Shown piece after piece: positions 26,106-35,585 of a stretch of 64,000 nt of DNA. How positions within the stretch are numbered: position 1 is the stretch's first letter; each line of letters begins with the position of its first letter. This DNA is from CBDUEV01 sp965366365 (GTDB lineage: Bacteria > Actinomycetota > Acidimicrobiia > Spongiisociales > JAENVV01). The stretch lies in contig CBDUEV010000002.1 in the NCBI GenBank assembly GCA_965366365.1, positions 1-64,000 on the forward strand, written 5' to 3'. Below the pieces are notes generated by a model that was given only the letters and a program-made list of their open reading frames with translations, ran no database searches and had not been told where the DNA came from. Both the position numbers and the translations under genes were made by a program.

Positions 26106-26851
26106 GGTCCACACACCTGCGCCGTTTCGAGGCCGCTTTGGCCCCCGAGCCGGCGGGCCGCTTCGGCGAAGCAGAGATCAGTGGTCTTTCGGCACTCGTC
26201 CAGCGGTACTTCCGGGCGGCAGTGCAGCCGGCCACGCCGGTGGCGCGATCGGCACGAATCGCCATGAGGGGCCACATCAGAATCGGGCGCTGGATCCCGT
26301 TCCGTGCCGACGAGATCCTGACGCCGCATCGCGGACTCGTCTGGGCGGCCCGCGCCGCAGGAGTCATCTCCGGGTCGGACCGGTACCTCGGAGGGGCCGG
26401 TGCCATGGACTGGAAGCTGGTTGGCTTGCTGCCGGTCATGGCAGCGGCAGGGCCGGACGTTTCGCGTAGCGCGGCCGAACGGGCGGCCGCCGAGGCGGTC
26501 TGGGTGCCCACATCCCTCCTGCCCCGGTTCGGCGCGACCTGGTCGGCGCTCGGCCCACGGGACATCGGCGTCGTCACCAGCATCGATGACCACCAGGTGG
26601 AACTCCAGATCTCGCTCACCTCTGGGGGCCTTCCACGGTCTGTCCGGTTCGAGAGATGGGGTGACCCGGACGGTGACGGCTCCTTTGGGCTCTATCCGTT
26701 TGGCGGCGAGTTCACCTCTCACGCCACCTTTGACGGCCTCACCATTCCCGCCGAAGGCAACCTCGGCTGGCACTGGGGCTCAGACCGGTGGGTCGAGGGC
26801 GAGTTCTTTCGTTTCGCGATCACTGCCTACCAGCCGCTCCAATTGTCATGA
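26102..26851 (+). CDS. DUF6544-like protein
   Basis: A 249-residue protein. Visible pattern: ALVQRYFRAAVQPATPVARSARIAMRGHIRIG in the first third, then YLGGAGAMDWKLVGLLPVM, a region with SAAERAAAEAVWVPTSLLP, and FGLYPFGGEFTSHATFDGLTIPAEGNLGWHWG near the end. This pattern is that of the DUF6544/DUF6920 family, beta-rich and of unknown role, often encoded with small membrane proteins. Its ATG overlaps the previous stop by 4 nt, so it is coupled to the membrane protein. Confidence 0.72.
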   Translation: MRSTHLRRFEAALAPEPAGRFGEAEISGLSALVQRYFRAAVQPATPVARSARIAMRGHIRIGRWIPFRADEILTPHRGLVWAARAAGVISGSDRYLGGAGAMDWKLVGLLPVMAAAGPDVSRSAAERAAAEAVWVPTSLLPRFGATWSALGPRDIGVVTSIDDHQVELQISLTSGGLPRSVRFERWGDPDGDGSFGLYPFGGEFTSHATFDGLTIPAEGNLGWHWGSDRWVEGEFFRFAITAYQPLQLS

Positions 26852-26942
26852 AGTTCCCAACCCGCAGGTCGTGCCCATCGAAGCGGCCTGAGCTCGGTTG
26901 CGCCTCGCGTTCTACCGCTCGTCTCCTCGGGTCGATTGCCCG

Positions 26943-27422
26943 TCAGAGCGGATGGGACTCGGCGAGCGTTGGGCCGGATACCTCCATCCAGGACCGTTCG
27001 GCGATCTCACGGTAACGGGCGGGATCCACGGCGCCGGGTGGGAGCTGTGCGTGCTCCTCGAAGAACCGTTCCATGCCTGATGGCGTGAACAGAACCAGGA
27101 TCCGCGAAGGCCGTTCCTCGAGGTTCTGAAAGCAGTGGCTGGTGCCGCGCGGCACGAAGACGGTGGAACCAGGCCCCGCTTCGAGAATGCGGTCGTCGGC
27201 CATGAACCGGAACTGCCCGTCCAGCAGATACCACAACTCGTCCTCGCGGCGATGCACATGCGCCGGTGGGCCTTGCTTGGGACCGATGGTCACTTCCAAG
27301 AGGGTGAGGCTGCCGTTGGTGGTCTTGGTGTCGGCCTTGATGGTTGTCGGGCCGCCGGCCGGGCCGGGGATGAGCGTTCCCTCGCCATCTGCGACGACGA
27401 ATGCCTCGATGCCAGTCACCAT
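26943..27422 (-). CDS. cupin-domain protein
   Basis: A 159-residue single-cupin protein. Cupin motif 1 is GPPAHVHRREDELWYLLDG (HxH plus Glu) and motif 2 is GPGSTVFVPRGTSHCFQN, so a 3-His/1-Glu metal centre is intact. Such proteins are often dioxygenases or sugar-binding; the substrate is unknown. GGGGG precedes ATG 27422. It stands alone between convergent and divergent neighbours. Confidence 0.8.
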   Translation of the reverse strand: MVTGIEAFVVADGEGTLIPGPAGGPTTIKADTKTTNGSLTLLEVTIGPKQGPPAHVHRREDELWYLLDGQFRFMADDRILEAGPGSTVFVPRGTSHCFQNLEERPSRILVLFTPSGMERFFEEHAQLPPGAVDPARYREIAERSWMEVSGPTLAESHPL

Positions 27423-27622
27423 GAAAATCCCCCTTCACGGCGTCGGCCCCGCTGGTCGGCGCTACCGCGCATTCTACGACCGGCCGTCCGCTACCAACGC
27501 CGAGAACGGCCTGGGGTGAGCCGCTCGTCGACAACGCGTCGGTGGGCCCGACTCAGTGCAAAGTCTCGACGAGGGTGCTTCAATGGCGCGATGTACCCGC
27601 TTGCCTCCCACCTGCCGTCTCG

Positions 27623-28234
27623 ATGACCGAGTTCGACCGCTTTCGGCCGCACCCTTGGCATGGGTTGTCGCCGGGTCCCAACCCGCCCCACGTCGTGGAT
27701 GCCTACATCGAGATCACGCCGTTCGACGCCGTCAAATACGAGATCGACAAGGGGACCGGCTACCTCCGAGTCGACCGGCCGCAAGGAAGCTCGGCTCTTC
27801 CGCCGACGCTCTACGGGTTCATTCCGCAGACCTTCTGTGGCACGAGGGTTGCGGAACTCACGCCCCTCACCGCGGCCGGTGATGAAGACCCGCTCGACAT
27901 CTGCGTGCTCAGCCAGCAACGGATCGATCGCGCCGAGGTGGTGATCCCCGCCCGTGTGGTCGGTGGGCTGCAGCTGCTCGACGGCGGCGAAGCCGACGAC
28001 AAGATCATCGCGGTCCTGGCGAGCGACTCGGTGCTCGAGTACGCCTTGGAGCTGCGCCACCTTCCCGAGCCGGTCGTCAACCGCATCGTCCACTACTTCG
28101 CGACCTACAAGATGCAGATGACCGGAGACAAGGAGAACGCTATCGAGGTCATCGGCACCTACGAGGCGGATCATGCCCGTGCCGTGATCTCCGCCGCGCT
28201 GGAAGACTATCGGGAGTCGTTCCTGGAAGGTTGA
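27623..28234 (+). CDS. ppa: inorganic pyrophosphatase (family I)
   Basis: A 203-residue soluble pyrophosphatase that hydrolyses pyrophosphate to phosphate. The metal-binding signature DEDPLDICV is present, as are YEIDKGTGYLRVDRP with substrate-contacting Lys and Arg, and the late HYFATYKMQ. The protein is a little longer than the usual 170-175 residues at both ends. The start at ATG 27623 begins the homology, although no ribosome binding site is clear; the open frame extends upstream to 27542. Confidence 0.85.
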   Translation: MTEFDRFRPHPWHGLSPGPNPPHVVDAYIEITPFDAVKYEIDKGTGYLRVDRPQGSSALPPTLYGFIPQTFCGTRVAELTPLTAAGDEDPLDICVLSQQRIDRAEVVIPARVVGGLQLLDGGEADDKIIAVLASDSVLEYALELRHLPEPVVNRIVHYFATYKMQMTGDKENAIEVIGTYEADHARAVISAALEDYRESFLEG

Positions 28235-28279
28235 GACCGGCAGCCGAGGCATGCCACACAACCGTCGTTGGGATGCGGC

Positions 28280-28300
28280 GGGCGGGCGATCAGCCCGCCC
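28280..28300 (+). terminator. GC-rich stem-loop after ppa
   Basis: A perfect 8-bp stem GGGCGGGC with a GATCA loop lies 45 nt past the pyrophosphatase stop. It lacks a T-tract. Confidence 0.5.
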
Positions 28301-28362
28301 ATCCTCGGCCCGCCAGGGTTCATCGACGTCGCCAGGAGCTGGAACGGTGGCGCTGGAGAGGA

Positions 28363-28396
28363 CCTTCCGGGGCGCTTCATCGGGCACCCCGGAAGG
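28363..28396 (-). terminator. stem-loop after the amylopullulanase gene
   Basis: A perfect 10-bp stem CCTTCCGGGG with a 14-nt loop lies 8 nt past the stop of the giant glucan hydrolase gene on the minus strand. It is the natural end of that transcript. Confidence 0.55.
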
Positions 28397-28404
28397 CCAA
28401 TGAC

Positions 28405-31400
28405 TCAGAAGTTCCTTCCATCGACCGCCCGGGGCCTTCCCAGCGTCACAATCGCAGAAGCCAGGTCCGAATTGCCGGCCTCGTCGGTGCACTTGACAGT
28501 CAGCTCGAACAGCTTCCCAAAGACGATCAGGTCGCCTCGTCGATTCACCCAACGCGGCCGGTTGCTCGGCACCAAGGTGACGACCTGCCCGTCCTGAACC
28601 CGAGCGCCATTCAGCTCTGCCCGGGTCGTCGGGTCGGGGTCCCGGTCATCGGTGCAGATCGCCACCACCTGGTACTGGCTACGACCGATGCCATTGCCGC
28701 TCACCAACACGAGGTCGGCGATCGCCTCAGGTGGAGTCACGTCGGGTGCTTGATCGACGAAGACTGCCGTCGTGCGGGCCGGCACTGCGAAGGTGCCGGT
28801 GGCATCGTCGAAGGAAGCCGTCTGCACCACCGGGTCGACTGAACCGGCCAGGACAGGATGCAGCACGACGTCCTCGCCGATCAGCGCCGCCACCGGATAC
28901 TCCACCGCCTCGTCGGTTGGGTTGATGACGGTCCAGACGCCGTCGGCGCCGGGGTCGAGGTCGGTCCCGACCGTGTCGGAGATCGACATCACGATCACGC
29001 CGGGGATTTGGCCGGGACCGGTGTTGTGGAAAGCCACTCGGGCACTGATCTCGTCCGCGGTGGTCAACCGGAAGAGATCGGTACTGCGCCGCACTTCCAG
29101 GATCTCCTGGAGGTGCGACACGTTCGCCTCGACGTGGGCCTGGTCGGGAACCAGGGACGGGTCGGCCAGCCGGGGTCCGATGAGATACCAGTCGTTCTGG
29201 TTCTTGCCTGCGACCGGCAGTCCGACGCCGTAGCGGGTCGACTCGTAGGTGAAGTCGAGGCTGTTGAACCAGTCGCCCGAGTTGAACGAGTCACGATCGA
29301 AGGACTTCGACCGCAGCATGTCCGAACCGGCGTGGAAGAACGGGACGCCCTGAGACAGGGCGACCACGTCCAGTGCCACGTTTTGGGCGCGAACCCGATC
29401 CTCCATCGACGTGTCGAGCGGGTGGTGATACTGCCCGACATCGAAGAGCGTCTGGTTGTCGTGGGCCGATGCGTACGAGATGTGCTCCTGCGGATCGCCT
29501 GTGTACCCGGCCGGGGCGCCGTTGTAGTCGACTTCGGAGCCGGTCACGGTGTCACCGTTGCGGTCCACGAAGGAGTAGCCGGCCAGGTTGCCGGCGAGGC
29601 CCACGCGGATCTGGTCGGCGGACAGCAGCAGCTCATCGAGCTGGTTGGCTTCCGGCACTCCGGTGGAGATGACCAGCTCGTTGGGGTCGTACCAGGCGCC
29701 GTTCACATACCCCTGGTTGAGAACCAGGTTGTCGCCCTCGTCGAACGGCCCTCCGCCCCGGATGGCGTCGCGGATCCGGTCGTTGAAGGTGCCGATTCCG
29801 GTTCCCGCCATGTTGAGCTGGGTGGCCTGGACGAAGCGGGCGTTGTCAGCCACCTCGCCGAAGTTCCACCCTTCGCCGTACAGGTAGATGGCCGAGCCGT
29901 CCACCCCGTCATCGGCCAGGGTCAGAGCGTCGAGGGCGGCTCGAACGGCGTTCATGTTGGCCAGCGAATGGTGCCCCATCAGGTCGAAGCGGAAGCCGTC
30001 GACCTTGTACTGCTTCGCCCAGGTGACCACCGAGTCCACCATGAGTTTCTCCATCATGGCGTGTTCGGTGGCCGTGTTGGCGCAGCAGGTCGAGGTGGCC
30101 ACAACGCCGTCGGCGTCGAGGCGGTGGTAGTACCCGGGGACGATTCGATCCAGGACCGACTTGTCGGCCTGGCCGGAGGCGTTGGTGTGGTTGTAGACCA
30201 CATCCATCACCACCCGCAGCCCGGTCTCGTTGACTGCCTGGACCATCTCCCGGAACTCGACCACCCGGGTCGTCCCGTCCGGATCGGTGGCGTAAGAGCC
30301 TTCCGGCGTCGTGTAGTGCCACGGGTCGTAGCCCCAGTTGAATCCGTCCAGGTCGGCGGTGGCCGTCACGGCAGCCTGTTGCTCCTCTGAGTCCGGAGCG
30401 AAGGTTGCCAGGAGGTCAGGGTCGGGGGCCTGCCACTCGTCCTTGTTCTCGTTGATCGTGGCGATGTCGAACACCGGCAACAGATGCAGGTGGGTCAGAC
30501 CCGCCTCGGCCAGGGCCCCCAGGTGCTGCATTCCGTCGGAGGCGTCCATGGTGAACGCCTTGTAGGTGCCTCGATAGGCCTCGGGAACCGAGGGGTCGTC
30601 CACTGAGAAGTCGCGGACGTGAAGCTCGTAGACCGAAATGTCTTCCGGAGCGGCCAGGGGCGGCTTGGAGATGGAGTCCCACCCCGCCGGGGCGAGTTCG
30701 CCATCGTTCAGGTCGACGATCTGGGTGCGAGCGCTGTTCGTGGCCAGGGAGAGGGAGGCCGGGTCGGTGACCAGGTTGGTCTCCACACTCTGCGTCGACG
30801 GTGCCCACACCTCGACAGCGAACACGTAGTACTCGCCCTTCCATTCCGGATCGCCGGTCACACTCCACACGCCGGTGGCGTCGTCTCGGGCCATGTCCTC
30901 GACGATGGCGATGGACGCCGGATCGGAGTCGGAGAACCGATGGAGCACCACGTCCTGGGCAGTCGGTGCCCACAATCTCACCGTGGGAACATCTCCGTCC
31001 CACACAACCCCCAGGTCTCCGTCGTAGGAATAGAGGTCGTCGAGCACGCCGGGGATCTGCAGGCCGGTGGCGGCCAGCCGAACCCCGGATGTCGAGGTCG
31101 CCACCACGGCGAACTGTCCGCGCAGGATGTCGGGTATAAGAGCCACGTCGTCGTCGGCCAGGCGGAGCTGGGGAAGGCCGCCCAGGTGGAGCCGGCCGTC
31201 GATATCCGATGGGTAGGTGCCGTCGAGAGTGAGCGGGACGGCTGAGCCGCCGCTCACCGAGCCGTCGTCGGCGAGTGCGAGGGTGCCGTCGGGCGACCAC
31301 CACAGCTGGTAGGTGGCCGTGGAGTCGGTGGCGGCCGGCCAGACGATGGTGTCGGCGGCCACCCAGTGGGCGCGGGCCTTGGTGAGGTCGCCGCTGTTCC

Positions 31401-34400
31401 CTGCCGCAGCGGGCACAGGCAGGATGTAGGGGCTATCGGGATCGGCCCCCGAGAGCTGCCACACCTCGAAGCCCCACTCGTCCCGGTCGAGGAACTGATC
31501 AGGCCCGGGATCCTTGGTGTCCCCGCGATGGATGATGTATGCCAGGGGCAGATCCGGGTTGGTGATCGGAACATCCCAGAAGATGCCGAACTTGTCGGTG
31601 CCGGTGGGCTTGCGGGGCGTGGTCCAGCCCGGATCGTCAGCGGCGTTCCAGGTGTGAAGCCCCCAGAAGTCGTTGTAGTCGTCGCTGGTGGCGTCTCCGT
31701 AATCGCCGTCAGGGCGGTGGTAGTGGATCGTCACGACCTGCTCTGCGGCGCCTTGCTGGGGATGGATGGTTTCGTCACCCGAGGTGATCCACACCGTGGG
31801 TACCTCGGACGGCACGAACGACTGGTCGGGACCAGGATCCTTGGTGTCGCCCCGGTGGATGATGTAATTCAGCGCTGCGGATGGATCGGCCAGCTGGACG
31901 TCCCAGAAGACTCCGAAGTCGTCGGTTCCGGTGGGTGGCTTGGGTGATGTCCAGTCGGTGCCCTCGGCGGGATCGATGGCATCGCCCCACAGGTGGACAC
32001 CCCAGTAGTCGTTGAAATCGCCGCTGGTCGGGTCGCCGTAATCCCCGTCGTCACGGTGGTAGTGAATGGTGGCGAAGCCTTGCGCAGCCGCCTGCGAGGT
32101 GTAGATGGTGGGGTCGTCTTGGCGCAGCCAGATCTCGGGCGTCTGGCTGGGGTCGAAGAACCGATCGGCGTCCGTGCCGTCTTTCACGTCGCCCCGGTGG
32201 ACGATGAAGCCCACGTCCGAAGCTCCGGGTGTCAGCTTGACCCAGGCGAAACGCCCGTACTCGTCCTCGCCGAGGAATGGTTTCGGGGCGGTCCATTCGA
32301 TGGTCTCGTCGATGTCACCCCACAGGTGCAGACCCCAGAAGTCGTTGTAGTCGCCGGTGGTGTCGTCGCCGTAGTCGCCGTCTGTCCGGAGATAGTGGAT
32401 GATGGCGTAGCCGGGCCCGGCCCCGGGTGGGGGTGGTTCCTCGGTTTCGATGACGGGGAGCACGCCTTCCACCTTGTCGGCGTTCAGATTGCCCGACAGG
32501 TCATCGACGATGGCCTTGAACGAGACCGATGATCCTTCCGGCAGATCTTCCACCGAGTAGAAGACCCGGTACGGCGGGTTGTCGTCGGTGCCGATCGGGA
32601 CGTAGTCCCCTCCGTCGACACTCGCCGCGAAGGTGACCTCGGCGAACACGTCGCGATCGAGGGTTGCGCCCACTTCGAGGCGCTCGACGACATCGTGGCC
32701 GTCCATCGAGTCGACGCCGAGCGTGACGGTCTCGCCGTCGGTGACGCCGGTGATGGCGATACCGGGGGCGACTTCGCCGGCCGGGACGGGCTGAGACGCC
32801 TTGTAGACGACCAGGCCAAGGGCGGGGACAGCCACGGCCAGCTGGCCGGACGCATCGGTGGTGAGGGTGGCGTCGGCTGTGTCCGACGAGATCACCAGGT
32901 CGAAGGCCACGCCTTCTCCGTAGTAGGTCTGCACGGAGGCGTCGGTGGAGGTTTCGGCGTTGTTGAACGCCACGACGTACTCGACCTTCTCGTCGCGATC
33001 GATCCGGGAGAACGCGTACACACCCGGCCCGTCGGTGCTGGACCGATGAATTTGCGCTCCGCTTCGCAAGGCGGCGTTCGTCGAATACACCGCTGCGTAG
33101 TCAGAAAGCGCCTGATAGATCGGGTGCGTGGCGTCGAAGTTGTCGTCGCTGGTGGTGGCGGACGTGCCCAGCAGGTCGTCGTCTTCGTATTCGGGCACCG
33201 CATTGGCGAACATGTCCTGGCGGGCGAGCTTGTCGCCGCCGTCCCCGGTGAATCCCTGTTCGTCGCCGTAGTAGATGACGGGCTGGCCCCTGGAGAAGAA
33301 CATGAGGGCTTGGGCGAGCTGGGATCGGGCGACGAGTTCGGCATCGTCGGCGCCCACCTGGTCGACTCGCTGGAGGAAGTAGCCGATCCTGCCCATGTCG
33401 TGGTTGCCGACGAAGGTCGGCATGGCGTAGGCATTGCTGTCGGCGTCGGTATACCAGTCGTCCTGCGCGAAGAAGTTGGCCAGGTTGTCAGTCGCTCCAC
33501 TCTGGGAGGCGAAGTCACGGGCAGCCAGCTGGAAGGCGAAATCGATCGTCGACTGTAGCTCTCCCTTGGTTGAGAACTCGCTCAGGAAGCGCGGACCGAA
33601 GTTCTGGTCGAAGACCTCGCCGAAGGCGAAGAAGTCGCTGATTCCAGCCGTGTCGGCCGCGGTGAGAATGTCTGGCCCGAACTTCTGCCAGAACTCGATG
33701 TTGACGTGCTTGGTGGTGTCGATCCGGAAGCCGTCGACGCCGAAATCCTCGATCCAGAACGAGAAGATGTCGATCATGCCGTCGACGACCTCCTTGCGTT
33801 CGGTCCACAGGTCGTCGAGGCCGAAGAAGTCGCCATATAGCGAGTTCTCTCCGGTGAAGGCGGTGTCGCCCCGGTTGTGGTAGAGCAACGGGTCGTTGAG
33901 CCAATCAGGGTTCTTGGCGGTCTCTTCTCCGGCCGGGATCGTCGGTGTGTAGGGGAAGCTGGTGAGGTCGACCTCGGGGAAGTCGTAGGGATCCTGCCCT
34001 GAATAGGCGTAGGCCGAGTCGTCGAAGGGAACGTCGCCGGCGTCGAGGTAGGGGTAGTCCGTCTTGTTCCGGTAGCCGGAGTTGCCGTCGAGTTGGATCA
34101 CGTCGGCGGTGTGGTTGGTGACGATGTCCATGAAGACCTTGATGCCGCGACTGTGGGCGTCGTCGATGAGTGCCTGGAACTCGGCGTTGGTGCCGAGGTG
34201 GGGGTCGACCTGCAGGAAGTCCGTGATCCAGTAGCCGTGGTAGCCGGAGGAGAATCCGTAGAGGTTGCTGGAGTCGGGCTGTACCGGCTTGTTCTCGAAG
34301 ATGGGACCGACCCAGATGGACGTGATGCCGAGCCCCTCGAGGTAGTCGAGTTGATCGTGGAGTCCTGCGATGTCGCCGCCGTGGTAGTAGCCGCGATCGT

Positions 34401-35301
34401 TGGGCAGGTAGCCGTGGGTGAGGACGTTCTCCTCGGTGTCGCCCGCCACGCAGGTCCCGGCGTAGTCCCCGCAGTTGTTGGCAGGGTCGCCGTCGTTGAA
34501 TCGGTCGGGCATGGTGAAGTAGAGGATCTCGTCTTGGAATGGATGGCGGAGGGCCGGTCGGACCAGGTCCTCGTCTCCTGGTTCGAGGCCGCCGCCGTCC
34601 CCGACCGAGATGGTCAGCGTGTTGGTGGGGGAGTCGAAGCTGAAGGTCACCTCGTCGCCGGTGGCGGCGACGGTGAAGGGGATGTTGGCGCCGCCGGGTA
34701 CTCCGCCGTCTCCGTAGTTCTCGTCCCAGGCTTCGTCGATGGCCGCTTTGGCCTCGTAGGAGCCTGCCGGCAGCGCCGTGGTCGTCATGTCGTACGTGCC
34801 GTCACCGTCGAGGTCCTGGAGCCACGAGCGGAGGCAGGAAGGATCCCAATCGCCCGGGCAGCCCAGCTCGTCCTGGAACGATCCGGGGGTGGTGACGATG
34901 CGGGAGTTCTGGTTGTCGGTCACCCAGTGCGTGGCGTGGGAGTAATAGAACTTGACCGTCGTGTCGGCGGTCAGCGACAGGGCGATGTTGGCGCCCCCTG
35001 CCACGCCACCGGCTCCGTAGTTCTCATCCCAGGAGTCATCGAGGGCCACCTTGTACTCCCAGTCCCCGGCGGGCAGGTCGAAGGCAGCCTGCCAGACCTC
35101 GTCGTCTGCGTCGTAGGCGAGTTCGGTGTCGGGACAGGCGGGATCCCAGTCACCGGCACACCCCAGCTCGTCTTGCAGGCTCCCTACCAGGGCGACGCCG
35201 CCCGGCGCGCCGGTGTGGTCGGCTGCTGCCGGAACCGTGGCGATCACCGAGATCAGGAGAGCGAGAGCAAGGGCTAGGCGGACAAAACGAGAGCGACGCA
35301 T
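28405..35301 (-). CDS. secreted dual-catalytic amylopullulanase (alpha-amylase plus pullulanase)
   Basis: A 2298-residue secreted glycoside hydrolase. Order: signal peptide (1-27, AAA|DH); two X25-like starch-binding repeats (about 36-128 and 137-232), each with ALDDSWDENYG-type motifs; a GH13 alpha-amylase domain (about 255-835; nucleophile Asp528 in GFRIDTTKH, acid Glu562, Asp635 in VGNHD); an Ig-like linker; three pullulanase-associated domains near 965, 1077 and 1190, each opening with an IHY-x-R-x-DGDYGD pattern; N2 and CBM48-like modules (about 1310-1500); a GH13_14 pullulanase domain (about 1550-2100; FNWGYDP at 1654, Asp1773 in GFRFDLMGH, Glu1810, Asp1948 in SAHDNQ); and a C-terminal Ig-like domain. 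It would cut both alpha-1,4 and alpha-1,6 bonds of starch or glycogen. GGAGGAG precedes ATG 35301. Confidence 0.93.
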   Translation of the reverse strand: MRRSRFVRLALALALLISVIATVPAAADHTGAPGGVALVGSLQDELGCAGDWDPACPDTELAYDADDEVWQAAFDLPAGDWEYKVALDDSWDENYGAGGVAGGANIALSLTADTTVKFYYSHATHWVTDNQNSRIVTTPGSFQDELGCPGDWDPSCLRSWLQDLDGDGTYDMTTTALPAGSYEAKAAIDEAWDENYGDGGVPGGANIPFTVAATGDEVTFSFDSPTNTLTISVGDGGGLEPGDEDLVRPALRHPFQDEILYFTMPDRFNDGDPANNCGDYAGTCVAGDTEENVLTHGYLPNDRGYYHGGDIAGLHDQLDYLEGLGITSIWVGPIFENKPVQPDSSNLYGFSSGYHGYWITDFLQVDPHLGTNAEFQALIDDAHSRGIKVFMDIVTNHTADVIQLDGNSGYRNKTDYPYLDAGDVPFDDSAYAYSGQDPYDFPEVDLTSFPYTPTIPAGEETAKNPDWLNDPLLYHNRGDTAFTGENSLYGDFFGLDDLWTERKEVVDGMIDIFSFWIEDFGVDGFRIDTTKHVNIEFWQKFGPDILTAADTAGISDFFAFGEVFDQNFGPRFLSEFSTKGELQSTIDFAFQLAARDFASQSGATDNLANFFAQDDWYTDADSNAYAMPTFVGNHDMGRIGYFLQRVDQVGADDAELVARSQLAQALMFFSRGQPVIYYGDEQGFTGDGGDKLARQDMFANAVPEYEDDDLLGTSATTSDDNFDATHPIYQALSDYAAVYSTNAALRSGAQIHRSSTDGPGVYAFSRIDRDEKVEYVVAFNNAETSTDASVQTYYGEGVAFDLVISSDTADATLTTDASGQLAVAVPALGLVVYKASQPVPAGEVAPGIAITGVTDGETVTLGVDSMDGHDVVERLEVGATLDRDVFAEVTFAASVDGGDYVPIGTDDNPPYRVFYSVEDLPEGSSVSFKAIVDDLSGNLNADKVEGVLPVIETEEPPPPGAGPGYAIIHYLRTDGDYGDDTTGDYNDFWGLHLWGDIDETIEWTAPKPFLGEDEYGRFAWVKLTPGASDVGFIVHRGDVKDGTDADRFFDPSQTPEIWLRQDDPTIYTSQAAAQGFATIHYHRDDGDYGDPTSGDFNDYWGVHLWGDAIDPAEGTDWTSPKPPTGTDDFGVFWDVQLADPSAALNYIIHRGDTKDPGPDQSFVPSEVPTVWITSGDETIHPQQGAAEQVVTIHYHRPDGDYGDATSDDYNDFWGLHTWNAADDPGWTTPRKPTGTDKFGIFWDVPITNPDLPLAYIIHRGDTKDPGPDQFLDRDEWGFEVWQLSGADPDSPYILPVPAAAGNSGDLTKARAHWVAADTIVWPAATDSTATYQLWWSPDGTLALADDGSVSGGSAVPLTLDGTYPSDIDGRLHLGGLPQLRLADDDVALIPDILRGQFAVVATSTSGVRLAATGLQIPGVLDDLYSYDGDLGVVWDGDVPTVRLWAPTAQDVVLHRFSDSDPASIAIVEDMARDDATGVWSVTGDPEWKGEYYVFAVEVWAPSTQSVETNLVTDPASLSLATNSARTQIVDLNDGELAPAGWDSISKPPLAAPEDISVYELHVRDFSVDDPSVPEAYRGTYKAFTMDASDGMQHLGALAEAGLTHLHLLPVFDIATINENKDEWQAPDPDLLATFAPDSEEQQAAVTATADLDGFNWGYDPWHYTTPEGSYATDPDGTTRVVEFREMVQAVNETGLRVVMDVVYNHTNASGQADKSVLDRIVPGYYHRLDADGVVATSTCCANTATEHAMMEKLMVDSVVTWAKQYKVDGFRFDLMGHHSLANMNAVRAALDALTLADDGVDGSAIYLYGEGWNFGEVADNARFVQATQLNMAGTGIGTFNDRIRDAIRGGGPFDEGDNLVLNQGYVNGAWYDPNELVISTGVPEANQLDELLLSADQIRVGLAGNLAGYSFVDRNGDTVTGSEVDYNGAPAGYTGDPQEHISYASAHDNQTLFDVGQYHHPLDTSMEDRVRAQNVALDVVALSQGVPFFHAGSDMLRSKSFDRDSFNSGDWFNSLDFTYESTRYGVGLPVAGKNQNDWYLIGPRLADPSLVPDQAHVEANVSHLQEILEVRRSTDLFRLTTADEISARVAFHNTGPGQIPGVIVMSISDTVGTDLDPGADGVWTVINPTDEAVEYPVAALIGEDVVLHPVLAGSVDPVVQTASFDDATGTFAVPARTTAVFVDQAPDVTPPEAIADLVLVSGNGIGRSQYQVVAICTDDRDPDPTTRAELNGARVQDGQVVTLVPSNRPRWVNRRGDLIVFGKLFELTVKCTDEAGNSDLASAIVTLGRPRAVDGRNF

Positions 35302-35585
35302 GACTCCTCCGGATATGGGTATCCCTGCCGACCGAGACTACCGCTCGATCTTGGCGCGGTAGGGGTGGTTGCGGGGTAGTCATCAAAACGTCGTCGGGCC
35401 AGGGACGGGATCAACCGGTGGAGCGGCCGTTGACCCTGGAGCCGCGTCGGGTCGGGTGGTTGCCCAGAGGCCCGCGGCTCTCGCGAGCGGCAGAAAGCCC
35501 GGCTGCTTGGCCTGGAGCTTGGCCGAGCGGTCGACGGCGACGCCTGATGCCAGCCCGTTCGCAGCCAGGACCAGGCGTCGTGCCG

